Shown here in pieces: positions 43,344 through 51,714 of a DNA stretch of 64,000 nt. Origin of the DNA: Flavobacteriaceae bacterium PS02337 (GTDB lineage: Bacteria > Bacteroidota > Bacteroidia > Flavobacteriales > Flavobacteriaceae). The stretch is from assembly GCA_029959285.1 (NCBI GenBank), contig JASCOE010000003.1:124001-188000 (forward strand), read 5' to 3'. Positions within the stretch are counted from its first letter, which is position 1; each line of letters begins with the position of its first letter. Position numbers and translations under genes: made by a program. Under the pieces are notes generated by a model. That model did no database searches, was not told the DNA's origin, and saw only the letters and a list, made by a program, of their open reading frames with translations.

Positions 43344-46211
43344 ATGAAAAACAATTACAGATTTAGTTTAAGTCTGCTCGTATTTTTAATTTTTGGAAGT
43401 TTTGCATTTGCCCAGACTTCATTAGGTTCGAGTAAGTCTTTTATGAATACTTTAAAGAAAGAATTGACTACTTCAACCACTTCAAAAAGTGTAGAAAAAA
43501 CAATTTTGCTTCAGGCAGAAAATTCAAATTTCAATGGAAAAATAAATTACAAAGAATCGAATGCTTCAAGCGAATTTTTAATTGGAGAAATTAAAAATAT
43601 TGAAGAATCTTCCTTTTATATTAAAGTGAAAGAAAAGTCTTTAGAAGGTCATATTTTATTAAAGAAAACAAAAGAAGCCTACAAATATTTTTCTGATGCT
43701 CAGGGAAATGCTTTCGTCAAAAAAGTCGATATCAATACTTTAGTTTGTATCGATTATAAAAATGTACCGACGAAAGAAAATACAACCGCTAAAACAACTG
43801 CAACAGCAATTGCCCCAGCTTTATTAGATTTACAAAGTTTACCAGGAGCAGCTGGATGTATCATGCTGGATTTTGATGGCTATTATATGCCAGCAGGAAA
43901 TCTTTGGAACAACGGAAATGCTATTAATGCAGCTCCTTCAGGAATGAATGATGCAGCGGTACAACAGCATTGGGAAGTAGTTTCAGAAGATTATCGTCCT
44001 TTTAATGTAAATGTTACCACAAATGAAGCCGTTTTTAATTCGTACCCAAAAAGCCGAAGAATGCGTGTAGTAGTTACTCCAACGAATACTGCAGCTCCAG
44101 GCGCAGGAGGCGTTGCATATATTGGTTCATTTAATTGGGATAATGATGTTCCGTGTTGGGTGTTTATTACTTCTGGAAAATCTGGTGGAGATGCATCTTC
44201 ACACGAAGTTGGGCATACTTTTGATCTTGGACACGACGGGCGAACAAGTCCAGCCGAAGATTATTTTCTTGGTTTAGACGGAACTTCTTGGGCGCCAATT
44301 ATGGGAGCTGGTTACTACAGACCTGTTGTTCAATGGAGTAAAGGAGAATACAATAATGCCAACAACAAACAAGACGATGTTGCCATTATTGCAAGCGCTA
44401 AATTTGGAGTAGGATATCGTGGTGATGATTACGGAAACAACACTGCTTCTGCTGCCACTTTAGATTATAACACAAGCGGACAAATCAATCAGAAAAATGG
44501 CATTATTTCTAGTGAAGCCGATTATGATTTCTTCACTTTTACGACTGGTGGCGGAAATGTTTCTATAAACGCCAATACAGTTAGCAGAGATGGAAATCTG
44601 CATTTATTGATTCGATTATATAATGCTGCAGGAGCAGAAATGGGAACGTATTGGAACTCTGATCCTTTTGCTTTGAATGCATCTATGAATGTGAATCTTC
44701 CAGCTGGAAAATACTTTATCGGAGTTGATGGAAATGGAGCAGGAAATGTGGGCAGCGGTGGTTATTCGGCATATGGTTCTATTGGAAGTTATTCGATTAC
44801 AGGAACAATTCCGCCAGGAGGAAATATAAGTCCGTCAACAGATGTAATTACCGTTTACAAAGATTGTAATTACACAGGTTTCTCAGGCGGATTAACAATT
44901 GGAGATTACAACTTAGCTCGATTAAATGCTTTAGGAGTTTTAAATGATGATATTTCTTCATTGAGAATTACACAAGGTTATCAAGCCATTTTATATCAGG
45001 ATGATAATTTCACGGGAACTTCAACGGTAATCAATTCTGATAATTCTTGTTTAAATGCAACGTGGAATGATAAAGTAAGTTCGATTCGAATCATTGCAAA
45101 CGGAATAACAACTTTAGGAAACCAGACTTTCTTTTTACAAAACAGAAATAGTGGTTTGTACATGGATGTTTGGAATGCAAGTATGACAAATGGATCTGGA
45201 ATTAATCAAGGTGGCCTTAATTCTGCAAACAATCAGAAATTTACTTTTACACATTTAGGAGACGGAATGTATAAGATTATCGCCAATCACAGCGGTCAGT
45301 CAATGGACGTCAATGGTTTTAATACAGCAAATGGTGCCCGTGTTGAACAATATCCATACAACGGAACAACGAATCAACAATTTATATTAGTTGCGACAGG
45401 AGACGGATTCTATAAAATTGTGGCCCGTCACAGCGGAAGAATTGTTGAGGTAGCTGGAGCAAGCACAGCTTCTGGTGCTATTGTGCAGCAATGGGATAAC
45501 AACAATCAAACCTGTGGGCAATGGAAACTGATTGCGACAACGACATCTCAAACATCAACTTTAATTCAGGCAGAAGATTATTCCGCAATGAGCGGTATTC
45601 AGGTTGAAGCCACGACAGATACTGGCGGAGGTTCAAACGTAGGATATACTGAAACGGGCGATTGGTTGGCGTATAATAACATTAATTTTCCAACAACTGG
45701 TTCTTATTTAATTGAATATCGTGTTGCAAGTGGTGTTACAGGCGGAAGATTATCGTCTGATTTGAATGGCGGAACTATCATTTTAGGAAACGTCGATATT
45801 CCGAATACTGGAGGATGGCAAAACTGGCAAACGGTTACACAAACGGTAAATGTAAATGCAGGAACTTATAATTTCGGAATCTATATTCAGAATACTGGAA
45901 TGAACATCAACTGGATTCGAATTACAAAAGTAGGAGCTGGAGCACCAGTTTCTTCTACAATTATTGAAGAAGAAACGGAAAGAGAAACTGCATTAAACAT
46001 TTATCCAAATCCTGTTTCTGAAACCCTGTTTTTTACCACTGATGTTTCAAACGGTAATTTGAAAATTGTAGATTCTCAAACCGGATCTACTGTTTCCTCA
46101 CAAAAAATAAATGATAATAGTTTGAATGTTTCTAATTTGAGACAAGGAATTTATTTCATTGTTTTTGAGAAAGATGGTAAACAAACTATTAAACGTTTTA
46201 TTAAAAAATAA
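43344..46211 (+). CDS. Secreted zinc metalloprotease with crystallin, ricin and CBM6 domains, T9SS exported
   Basis: The ATG at 43344 gives a signal peptide (MKNNYRFSLSLLVFLIFGSF) and 955 residues. The protease domain carries HEVGHTFDLGHDG (His near residue 286) and a later APIMGAGYY as a likely Met-turn, so it is metzincin-like; the usual Gly after the second His is replaced by Asp. A pre-peptidase C-terminal-type domain (about 360-480) comes next, then beta/gamma-crystallin (about 498), ricin trefoil (about 594), CBM6 (about 740) and a T9SS sorting domain (IKRFIKK). The binding modules should attach it to glucan, so it probably digests proteins held in a glucan matrix such as a fungal wall. 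Confidence 0.85.
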   Translation: MKNNYRFSLSLLVFLIFGSFAFAQTSLGSSKSFMNTLKKELTTSTTSKSVEKTILLQAENSNFNGKINYKESNASSEFLIGEIKNIEESSFYIKVKEKSLEGHILLKKTKEAYKYFSDAQGNAFVKKVDINTLVCIDYKNVPTKENTTAKTTATAIAPALLDLQSLPGAAGCIMLDFDGYYMPAGNLWNNGNAINAAPSGMNDAAVQQHWEVVSEDYRPFNVNVTTNEAVFNSYPKSRRMRVVVTPTNTAAPGAGGVAYIGSFNWDNDVPCWVFITSGKSGGDASSHEVGHTFDLGHDGRTSPAEDYFLGLDGTSWAPIMGAGYYRPVVQWSKGEYNNANNKQDDVAIIASAKFGVGYRGDDYGNNTASAATLDYNTSGQINQKNGIISSEADYDFFTFTTGGGNVSINANTVSRDGNLHLLIRLYNAAGAEMGTYWNSDPFALNASMNVNLPAGKYFIGVDGNGAGNVGSGGYSAYGSIGSYSITGTIPPGGNISPSTDVITVYKDCNYTGFSGGLTIGDYNLARLNALGVLNDDISSLRITQGYQAILYQDDNFTGTSTVINSDNSCLNATWNDKVSSIRIIANGITTLGNQTFFLQNRNSGLYMDVWNASMTNGSGINQGGLNSANNQKFTFTHLGDGMYKIIANHSGQSMDVNGFNTANGARVEQYPYNGTTNQQFILVATGDGFYKIVARHSGRIVEVAGASTASGAIVQQWDNNNQTCGQWKLIATTTSQTSTLIQAEDYSAMSGIQVEATTDTGGGSNVGYTETGDWLAYNNINFPTTGSYLIEYRVASGVTGGRLSSDLNGGTIILGNVDIPNTGGWQNWQTVTQTVNVNAGTYNFGIYIQNTGMNINWIRITKVGAGAPVSSTIIEEETERETALNIYPNPVSETLFFTTDVSNGNLKIVDSQTGSTVSSQKINDNSLNVSNLRQGIYFIVFEKDGKQTIKRFIKK

Positions 46212-46266
46212 CCCATTTGCCATAATGGTTTTAAGTACATTAAATTTTTAGGTTTTTAATGTAATG

Positions 46267-46298
46267 AAAAGGCTGTCTTTATGGACGGCCTTTTTTTT
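46267..46298 (+). terminator. Terminator of the secreted enzyme cluster
   Basis: AAAGGCTGTC pairs (with one G-T pair) with GGACGGCCTTT and is followed by eight T residues, 56 bases beyond the metalloprotease stop. Confidence 0.75.
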
Positions 46299-46329
46299 AT
46301 TGTTGAATGTTTTTTAACTAAAGAATTTT

Positions 46330-46502
46330 AACGCAAAGGGCGCAAAGGTTTTACGCAAAGTTCGCAGAGTATTTGAGTAAGATTTTACAAATCAAAGTTC
46401 TCAAAGCTAAAAACATAAAGCTTTGCGAACTTTTTTATTTATAAAATTTAGCTTTAAAAAAACTTTGCGAACTTTGCGTAAAACCTTTGCGCCCTTTGCG
46501 TT
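46330..46502. repeat. gcaaag-family element with 37-bp perfect arms
   Basis: Arms 46330-46366 and 46466-46502 are exact reverse complements made of ACGCAAAGGGCGCAAAGG and TTTTACGCAAAGTTCGCA words. The 99-base interior has further aaagttctcaaag and ctttgcgaac pairing. Confidence 0.9.
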
Positions 46503-46527
46503 TAAAAAAAAACATCCAGAAAAAAAA

Positions 46528-48450
46528 TCACTTCAAGCTTTTAATCTCACCATTTTTCAAATCAACAGAAAAATGATCTGCTGGAACTTCATGCATGAAT
46601 TTATTGAAGATAATCAAGAATAATTTCATTTGTTTTTGCAATGGATTATCTTTCGAAAGATCTGCTTTTGAATCTTCTAAAAACAAATTAGACAAAACTT
46701 TGTATTCTTTCGCTCTTTGAGTTCCAACATCAGCCAAAGCCAATTCATCTGCGCTTCTAAAACGATAAAAATCTACCAAAAGATCATAGCCCGTCCAATT
46801 AAAATTGTCTTTTTTGAAATTGTTTTGAGTTAAGATTTTTTCAGATTTTGCTTCGGCTTCATTCCATTCTTTTTGAAATTGTTCTTTATTTTTTAATATA
46901 AAATCAAAATCTTTATCCGATTGTATATTCGCTAAAACCAATAAATCTTTCGCAGAAACATTCAATATAAAATCTTTGAAAGCAGAAGGCCAATCGTCTT
47001 TTAGAAAACGAAGACGAACTAATTCTTTCAAATGGAAATCGGTAAAATCGTGATAGTTTTTTGTTTTTAAAATATCGATATTCCAAATGTCCTGCATGTT
47101 TTGACTTTGTAAAAACTGATATTCCATTTTATACAAATCAAACAATTCATCGTATCGCGGAACATTATCAATAGTTATGGTTTGAATATCAACAATATTA
47201 TCTTTTTTTAAAGTCAATAATTTATAAGCAGGAATATAAGCGGCAAGCGATGGCGTCTGAATATTAACCAGAGTATTTCCTTTTGCAGAAGTTCTCACGC
47301 CCGTGTCATTAATATGCATATGACCTCCAAAATGAATTTTCAATCCCGCATCTGCAAAAACCTGTGCGACTTCTTCAACTGGAACACGATTTAACTGCCA
47401 TTTGTTTGGACCCAATAATTCTTTGATTTCGGCAGAAGCGTCATCATTAAAATCAATCATAGGAAAATGACTGAATGCGATCAAGGTTTTTCCTTGTTTT
47501 TTGGCTTCCGCCGAAATGGTTTCAACCCATTTTATGAGATGTTTTTTGTTCGAGAGCACATTATTATAACCCGTACTGGCTTCGTTGTAATTTTTAGAAT
47601 CTTTTTCGGTAGAAGCATTTTTCTTCGGAATATAAACATTCCCGTCAATTGCCATTAGCCAAAGTCCGTCAATGGGTTCTACGACATAACTAACGTCTGG
47701 CACTTCATAACCTGCCGCAACTTCATAAACACGGTTGGTCAATTTTGCACTTTCTAATGCTTTTTCAAAAGAGTAATTTTCGCTTGAATAATTAGAAAAA
47801 GGTGTTGCCCAAAATTTGTATTTTTTATTTGGATGAAATCCGAAATTCTGAAGTTGATCGGTAATTCCTAAATAACCCATTTTAGCAATATCGGCTGTAA
47901 CAATTACTGGCTGTTCGATGTTCAAATTTGGCTTATACATGCCGTCTTTGCTATAAATGGGCTGACTTTTACCTTCTTTTCCTAAAAAATCTTCTTTTCC
48001 AGATTCTTGTGCAAAAGGTCCAACTGGATCATGATTTCCTGTGGTGATGAAGAATTCTATTCCGTATTTTTTGGTGTATTGTTCTAATATTCGTGCTAAT
48101 CCGCGAACGTGAATCGGCTGACCGTCGTCTGTATAATCTCCTGGAAGCGCTACATATTTAATTTTTCGCTTGGCTATATCTTCTAAAGCAGCAATAAAGG
48201 CAAAATAATTTTCATTGAAAATTCTTGTTGAATGAAGCTGTGAAGACATGGTTCGCACTAAAGCATATTCTCCAGTTTTCGGGTTTAGAATTCCTTTATA
48301 ATCAGAATCTGAAAATCCTCCAAATAAATCTTGTAAATGCACATCAGATAAAAAGGCAACTTGTGTTCCGTTGAGGTTTTTTACTTTTTGTGCTGAAACT
48401 GTATAATTGAGAATAAAAAAAAGAGCAATTATTTTAAATTTTGAATTCAT
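46528..48450 (-). CDS. Secreted calcineurin-like metallophosphoesterase
   Basis: The start at 48450 gives a signal peptide (MNSKFKIIALFFILNYTVSA) and 640 residues. A possible upstream start lies in repeat DNA and is rejected. The metal-binding motifs are in order: VAFLSDVHLQDLFGG, ALPGDYTDDG, TGNHDPVGPF, IAFSHFPMIDF and HFGGHMHINDTG. The last 250 residues are helical and of unknown role. The substrate may be a phosphomonoester or diester outside the cytoplasm. It follows the phospholipase C-like gene on the same strand, so the two could act in sequence on phosphoinositides, which is inference. Confidence 0.82.
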   Translation of the reverse strand: MNSKFKIIALFFILNYTVSAQKVKNLNGTQVAFLSDVHLQDLFGGFSDSDYKGILNPKTGEYALVRTMSSQLHSTRIFNENYFAFIAALEDIAKRKIKYVALPGDYTDDGQPIHVRGLARILEQYTKKYGIEFFITTGNHDPVGPFAQESGKEDFLGKEGKSQPIYSKDGMYKPNLNIEQPVIVTADIAKMGYLGITDQLQNFGFHPNKKYKFWATPFSNYSSENYSFEKALESAKLTNRVYEVAAGYEVPDVSYVVEPIDGLWLMAIDGNVYIPKKNASTEKDSKNYNEASTGYNNVLSNKKHLIKWVETISAEAKKQGKTLIAFSHFPMIDFNDDASAEIKELLGPNKWQLNRVPVEEVAQVFADAGLKIHFGGHMHINDTGVRTSAKGNTLVNIQTPSLAAYIPAYKLLTLKKDNIVDIQTITIDNVPRYDELFDLYKMEYQFLQSQNMQDIWNIDILKTKNYHDFTDFHLKELVRLRFLKDDWPSAFKDFILNVSAKDLLVLANIQSDKDFDFILKNKEQFQKEWNEAEAKSEKILTQNNFKKDNFNWTGYDLLVDFYRFRSADELALADVGTQRAKEYKVLSNLFLEDSKADLSKDNPLQKQMKLFLIIFNKFMHEVPADHFSVDLKNGEIKSLK

Positions 48451-48784
48451 GGTTTTTAACGTTGAATGAATTTGGCATTGTTTTTTTAACGCAAAGGACA
48501 CAAAGATTTTTCGCAAAGAGCACAAAGATTTTGAGTGAAGTTTATAATATAAACAAGTTCTCAAAGCTTTACGGTGAGTTTTTACCGCAAAGAGCGCAAA
48601 GTTTTTTTCGCAAAGGACACAAAGTTTTTTGTAAAAGATTTTAAAAATTGTAAAGCTCTCAAAGTTTTATCTATATTGCTTTGCGAACTTTTTTGATTAT
48701 AAATCATACTTAAAAAATCTTAGCGAACTTTGCGTAAACCTTAGCGCTCTTTGCGGTAAAATTCTTAGCGGTTAAGAAAAAAAC
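48451..48784. repeat. Intergenic cluster of gcaaag repeats
   Basis: This 334-base gap is filled with at least six copies of CGCAAAGRRCRCAAAG-like words (about 48490-48625) facing complementary words (about 48680-48776, such as GCGAACTTTGCGTAAACC and GCGCTCTTTGCGG). The pairing is nested and imperfect. No gene is seen. Confidence 0.75.
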
Positions 48785-49849
48785 TTAAGGCGCAGTTACA
48801 GGATTATTTCTAACATAACTTCCATCATCATATTTAATTTGATACGGAGAATTGAAGAACGTACTTGGCAGATAATAATCGGTTGTGATGATTTGAGCTC
48901 CTGATTTTTTTGCTGCTTCAAAGTGTGAATAATCATTGGCACGGGCTTCTTTGGTATCAGAATCGGCTCTGGTTCTTATTAAATAACCTTTTTTAACCAA
49001 TTCTTCAATTTCCGGATCTTCTGCATTATTTCTGAATAAAGCTGCGGCTTCTGGTTTTCCTGGCTCGGCATTAATAAAAACGGCGCGTCCCTTAAGGGAC
49101 GGATGATTCAATGCGTACAAATCTCTTTTTGCGCCGTTGTTATCTAAAAGGAACAAAAATCTTCCTTTTGCTTCTTTTAATGTTGGCCAGTTATTATGCA
49201 GAACTGCTTCTTCGAGTGTTTTATATTTTCCGCGAACCATGTCTGGCGTAATCAGTTTGTTTTTTCCTAATTCTTTGCGAATCACTTTATCCATTTCATC
49301 AAAAACAGCTGCGGTAAAATCTTCTGGTTTTGTTCCGAAAAAATTAGCATCGCCATCTTTTGGCTCTAAAGTGATGAAAACAGGAACGTGTCCCGGATTG
49401 GCGTCAGACCATTTTTTTAATTCTTGAAGACAAATTTCAAAAGTATAAGCAGAAGTTCTAAAATCGATATCTGGCATATGAAAAACCTTAAAACCTGGTT
49501 TTTTCATTAGTCCGTTTGGATCGTAAGTTTCTTCAGATTTTGCAATATCCAGACCTTTTGGATGCGCATATTTTCCGCCTTTCGCGTCAGCAAAAATGTC
49601 AATTTCTAAATTGCGCAAACCTTTATTTAATTGATCTGTAATACTAATATGTGTGTATTGCAAACCTTTAAGCGAGCGAGATGTATCTCTTGCCTGAATT
49701 AAATTATACAAATCATTTTCAATAGCATGGCGATAACTATTGTGCGATCCGATGACTTGAAGCTGATTGATTTTTAGATTGTCGTTTTGTGCCTGAACAC
49801 CTGAATGCACAGCGCCGGCAAGAAGTAAAGTGAACAAAAATTGTTTCAT
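48785..49849 (-). CDS. Ca-dependent phosphoinositide-specific phospholipase C-like protein
   Basis: The 354-residue protein has a signal peptide ending near AVHSGVQAQ and a PI-PLC TIM-barrel. IGSHNSYRHAIENDL carries the first catalytic histidine. LRNLEIDIFADAKGG provides the Glu and Asp of the calcium site, FKVFHMPDID the second histidine, and VFITLEPKD another acidic residue. The domain resembles the bacterial Ca2+-dependent phosphoinositide phospholipase C family (PF16670). It would cleave phosphatidylinositol or glycosyl-PI anchors outside the cell. Bacteria rarely make these lipids, so a eukaryotic source such as plant or fungal debris is likely. Confidence 0.82.
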   Translation of the reverse strand: MKQFLFTLLLAGAVHSGVQAQNDNLKINQLQVIGSHNSYRHAIENDLYNLIQARDTSRSLKGLQYTHISITDQLNKGLRNLEIDIFADAKGGKYAHPKGLDIAKSEETYDPNGLMKKPGFKVFHMPDIDFRTSAYTFEICLQELKKWSDANPGHVPVFITLEPKDGDANFFGTKPEDFTAAVFDEMDKVIRKELGKNKLITPDMVRGKYKTLEEAVLHNNWPTLKEAKGRFLFLLDNNGAKRDLYALNHPSLKGRAVFINAEPGKPEAAALFRNNAEDPEIEELVKKGYLIRTRADSDTKEARANDYSHFEAAKKSGAQIITTDYYLPSTFFNSPYQIKYDDGSYVRNNPVTAP

Positions 49850-50112
49850 AATTCTAAAATGTAATTGATACTATTTGAGTGGGACGCATCAAAAGAAAAT
49901 TGCATTTTGAAAGTTACTAAGTTAAATGCAGTACTTGACTTGTGTGTTATTTTAAAAAGAAGAAATTACAAATTGATTCGTGTTTCTGGCGCTAAAAAGT
50001 AGTATTTCTACATCAAAAGTATTTATTTCTTAATTTAAAAATAACCTTGACGCAAAAAACATTGGGCTTTCATTTTATTATTTTACAGTACTAAAAAGCC
50101 AGATAGTACCCT

Positions 50113-50637
50113 ATGAATAATCCTGAAATTTTTGAAAAAACGTATAACGAATATTGGAAAAAGCTCAATGCCTTTTCTTATACGATGACTCAGGATAAAG
50201 ACTTGGCGCAGAATATTGTTCAGGATGTTTTTGTTGATTTGTGGGAAAGAAAAGAAGAACTGAATATTAATGCGATTGAACCTTTTTTGTTTCGTGCCGT
50301 AAAAAATCAGGTTTTCAAACATTATCAAAATAATCGGTTTGATAAGACTATTTTAGAAGAAAAATTCGAAGACTACATTATTGATAATATTTCTTCTATT
50401 GATCCAGAAGTTATGGATTTGCTTTATTCTTTATTAGACAAACTTCCAGAAAAGAGAAAAGAAGTTTTATTGATGTATAAATTTCAAGATATGTCGATTG
50501 ATCAAATTGCAGACGAACTTGGAATTTCTAAACAAACTGTAAAAAATCAGATTTCATCTGCTGTAAAACAACTTCGCGAAGGCTTAAAAGACTTGGCTTG
50601 GCTGGCTCCATTTATTATTTTCAATCAAAAATTTTAA
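50113..50637 (+). CDS. ECF sigma factor (FecI-like)
   Basis: The 174-residue protein has the region 2 segment YTMTQDKDLAQNIVQDVFVDLWERKEEL and the region 4 helix-turn-helix MSIDQIADELGISKQTVKNQISSAVKQL. It matches RNA polymerase sigma-70 factors of the Bacteroidetes family that control TonB receptors. It is followed by the anti-sigma gene after 83 bases. The sigma factor presumably directs transcription of the SusC/SusD genes downstream and perhaps the divergent phospholipase gene. Confidence 0.93.
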   Translation: MNNPEIFEKTYNEYWKKLNAFSYTMTQDKDLAQNIVQDVFVDLWERKEELNINAIEPFLFRAVKNQVFKHYQNNRFDKTILEEKFEDYIIDNISSIDPEVMDLLYSLLDKLPEKRKEVLLMYKFQDMSIDQIADELGISKQTVKNQISSAVKQLREGLKDLAWLAPFIIFNQKF

Positions 50638-50720
50638 GATAACTTTCGCTTGACGTTTTCATAATATTTGGCGATAGTACGATTTTAAGTTTCTAGTACT
50701 TATCTATAACAATAAGTATT

Positions 50721-51644
50721 ATGATAAAAAGAATTAAACATAGTTTAGAATATTTGCTTGATAAAAGTTCGCGAGAAAAAACTTCACAGGCAGAAGAAAC
50801 TTTATTAAATGATTTTGCTTTTAGCGAATATCAAAATTCAAAATGGGATGAAAGTGTATTAGGAAATCCAGAAGATGCATCTCAAAATATTTATGACGAA
50901 ATTCAACTTAGAATAGGGAAGAAGAAAAACTTCAATCCTTATTTAAAATATATGGCAGCTGCCAGCATACTTTTTCTACTTGGTTTAGGATTTTTCTTGA
51001 GACCAAATGTTTTAAACCAAAAACAAATCACATTTAATACTTCGTCGATTCCCAAATCTATCCAATTAAGTGACGGTTCGAAAATTTATCTGGCAGCAAA
51101 CTCTTCATTTCAGTATCCTGAAAAATTTGACGGCGATCAAAGAACGGTGTCTTTATTAAAAGGAAATGCTTTTTTTGAAGTGGCAAAAGACAAACAGCAT
51201 CCGTTTATTATTCATTCTGGTGAAATACAAACGCGCGTTGTCGGAACTTCATTTCACATTCAATTATCAAAATTAAACTGCAAAGTAATTGTGGTAACAG
51301 GAAAAGTAAATGTCTCTGGAAAAGGACAAAGTGTCGATTTAGTTCCGAATCAAGAAGCTTTGTTTGAATCTCAAAAACTGACAAAACAAATGGCAGATAA
51401 AGCTTTTTTGGTGAATTGGTATAATGAAGATGTAATGCTCGATCAAACTACACTAAAACAAGTAATTACGATTTTACAATATAAATACGGAGTTTCATTT
51501 CAATATAATAATGAACACGTATTAGCAACGCCGTTAACGGTATTCATCAAGAAGGACGCAACATTAGAAAATGTTTTGGAACAAATAAATTATATCACAA
51601 ACCTAAAATTCAAAGTCTATGGCGAAATAGTAAAAGTGGATTAA
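50721..51644 (+). CDS. FecR-type anti-sigma factor
   Basis: The 307-residue protein has a cytoplasmic N terminus, a single membrane helix (about residues 75-94, YLKYMAAASILFLLGLGFFL) and a periplasmic FecR domain with IQLSDGSKIYLAANSSF, LLKGNAFFEVAKDKQHPF and VVGTSFHIQL. The C-terminal DUF4974-like part ends in ENVLEQINYITNLKFKV. It holds the ECF sigma factor inactive until the SusC STN domain signals substrate binding. Gene order sigma, anti-sigma, susC is the standard transenvelope cascade. Confidence 0.93.
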   Translation: MIKRIKHSLEYLLDKSSREKTSQAEETLLNDFAFSEYQNSKWDESVLGNPEDASQNIYDEIQLRIGKKKNFNPYLKYMAAASILFLLGLGFFLRPNVLNQKQITFNTSSIPKSIQLSDGSKIYLAANSSFQYPEKFDGDQRTVSLLKGNAFFEVAKDKQHPFIIHSGEIQTRVVGTSFHIQLSKLNCKVIVVTGKVNVSGKGQSVDLVPNQEALFESQKLTKQMADKAFLVNWYNEDVMLDQTTLKQVITILQYKYGVSFQYNNEHVLATPLTVFIKKDATLENVLEQINYITNLKFKVYGEIVKVD

Positions 51645-51654
51645 AAACAAAAAA

Positions 51655-51676
51655 AGCAGTTGCTGGAACAACTGCT
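51655..51676 (+). promoter_or_regulatory. Hairpin between fecR-like and susC-like genes
   Basis: AGCAGTTG (51655-51662) pairs with CAACTGCT (51669-51676) around a 6-base loop. There is no T tract after it. It lies 11 bases beyond the anti-sigma stop and 39 bases before susC. It could stabilise or process the transcript at the regulator/transporter border. Confidence 0.5.
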
Positions 51677-51714
51677 ATTAATAACTAAGCATCGTAAAAA
51701 CAATTACTTAAATC

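Larger units (their letters stand above)
46212..46527. other. Intergenic region: terminator and long gcaaag inverted repeat
   Basis: This 316-base convergent gap contains the terminator of the enzyme cluster (46267-46298) and a gcaaag element with perfect 37-base arms (46330-46502). No gene is seen. Confidence 0.75.

Noticed and set aside
48451-48564. N-terminal extension of the metallophosphoesterase to 48564
   Set aside because: The extension is read from gcaaag repeat DNA and would place the signal peptide 38 residues inside the protein; the ATG at 48450 gives a proper signal peptide.
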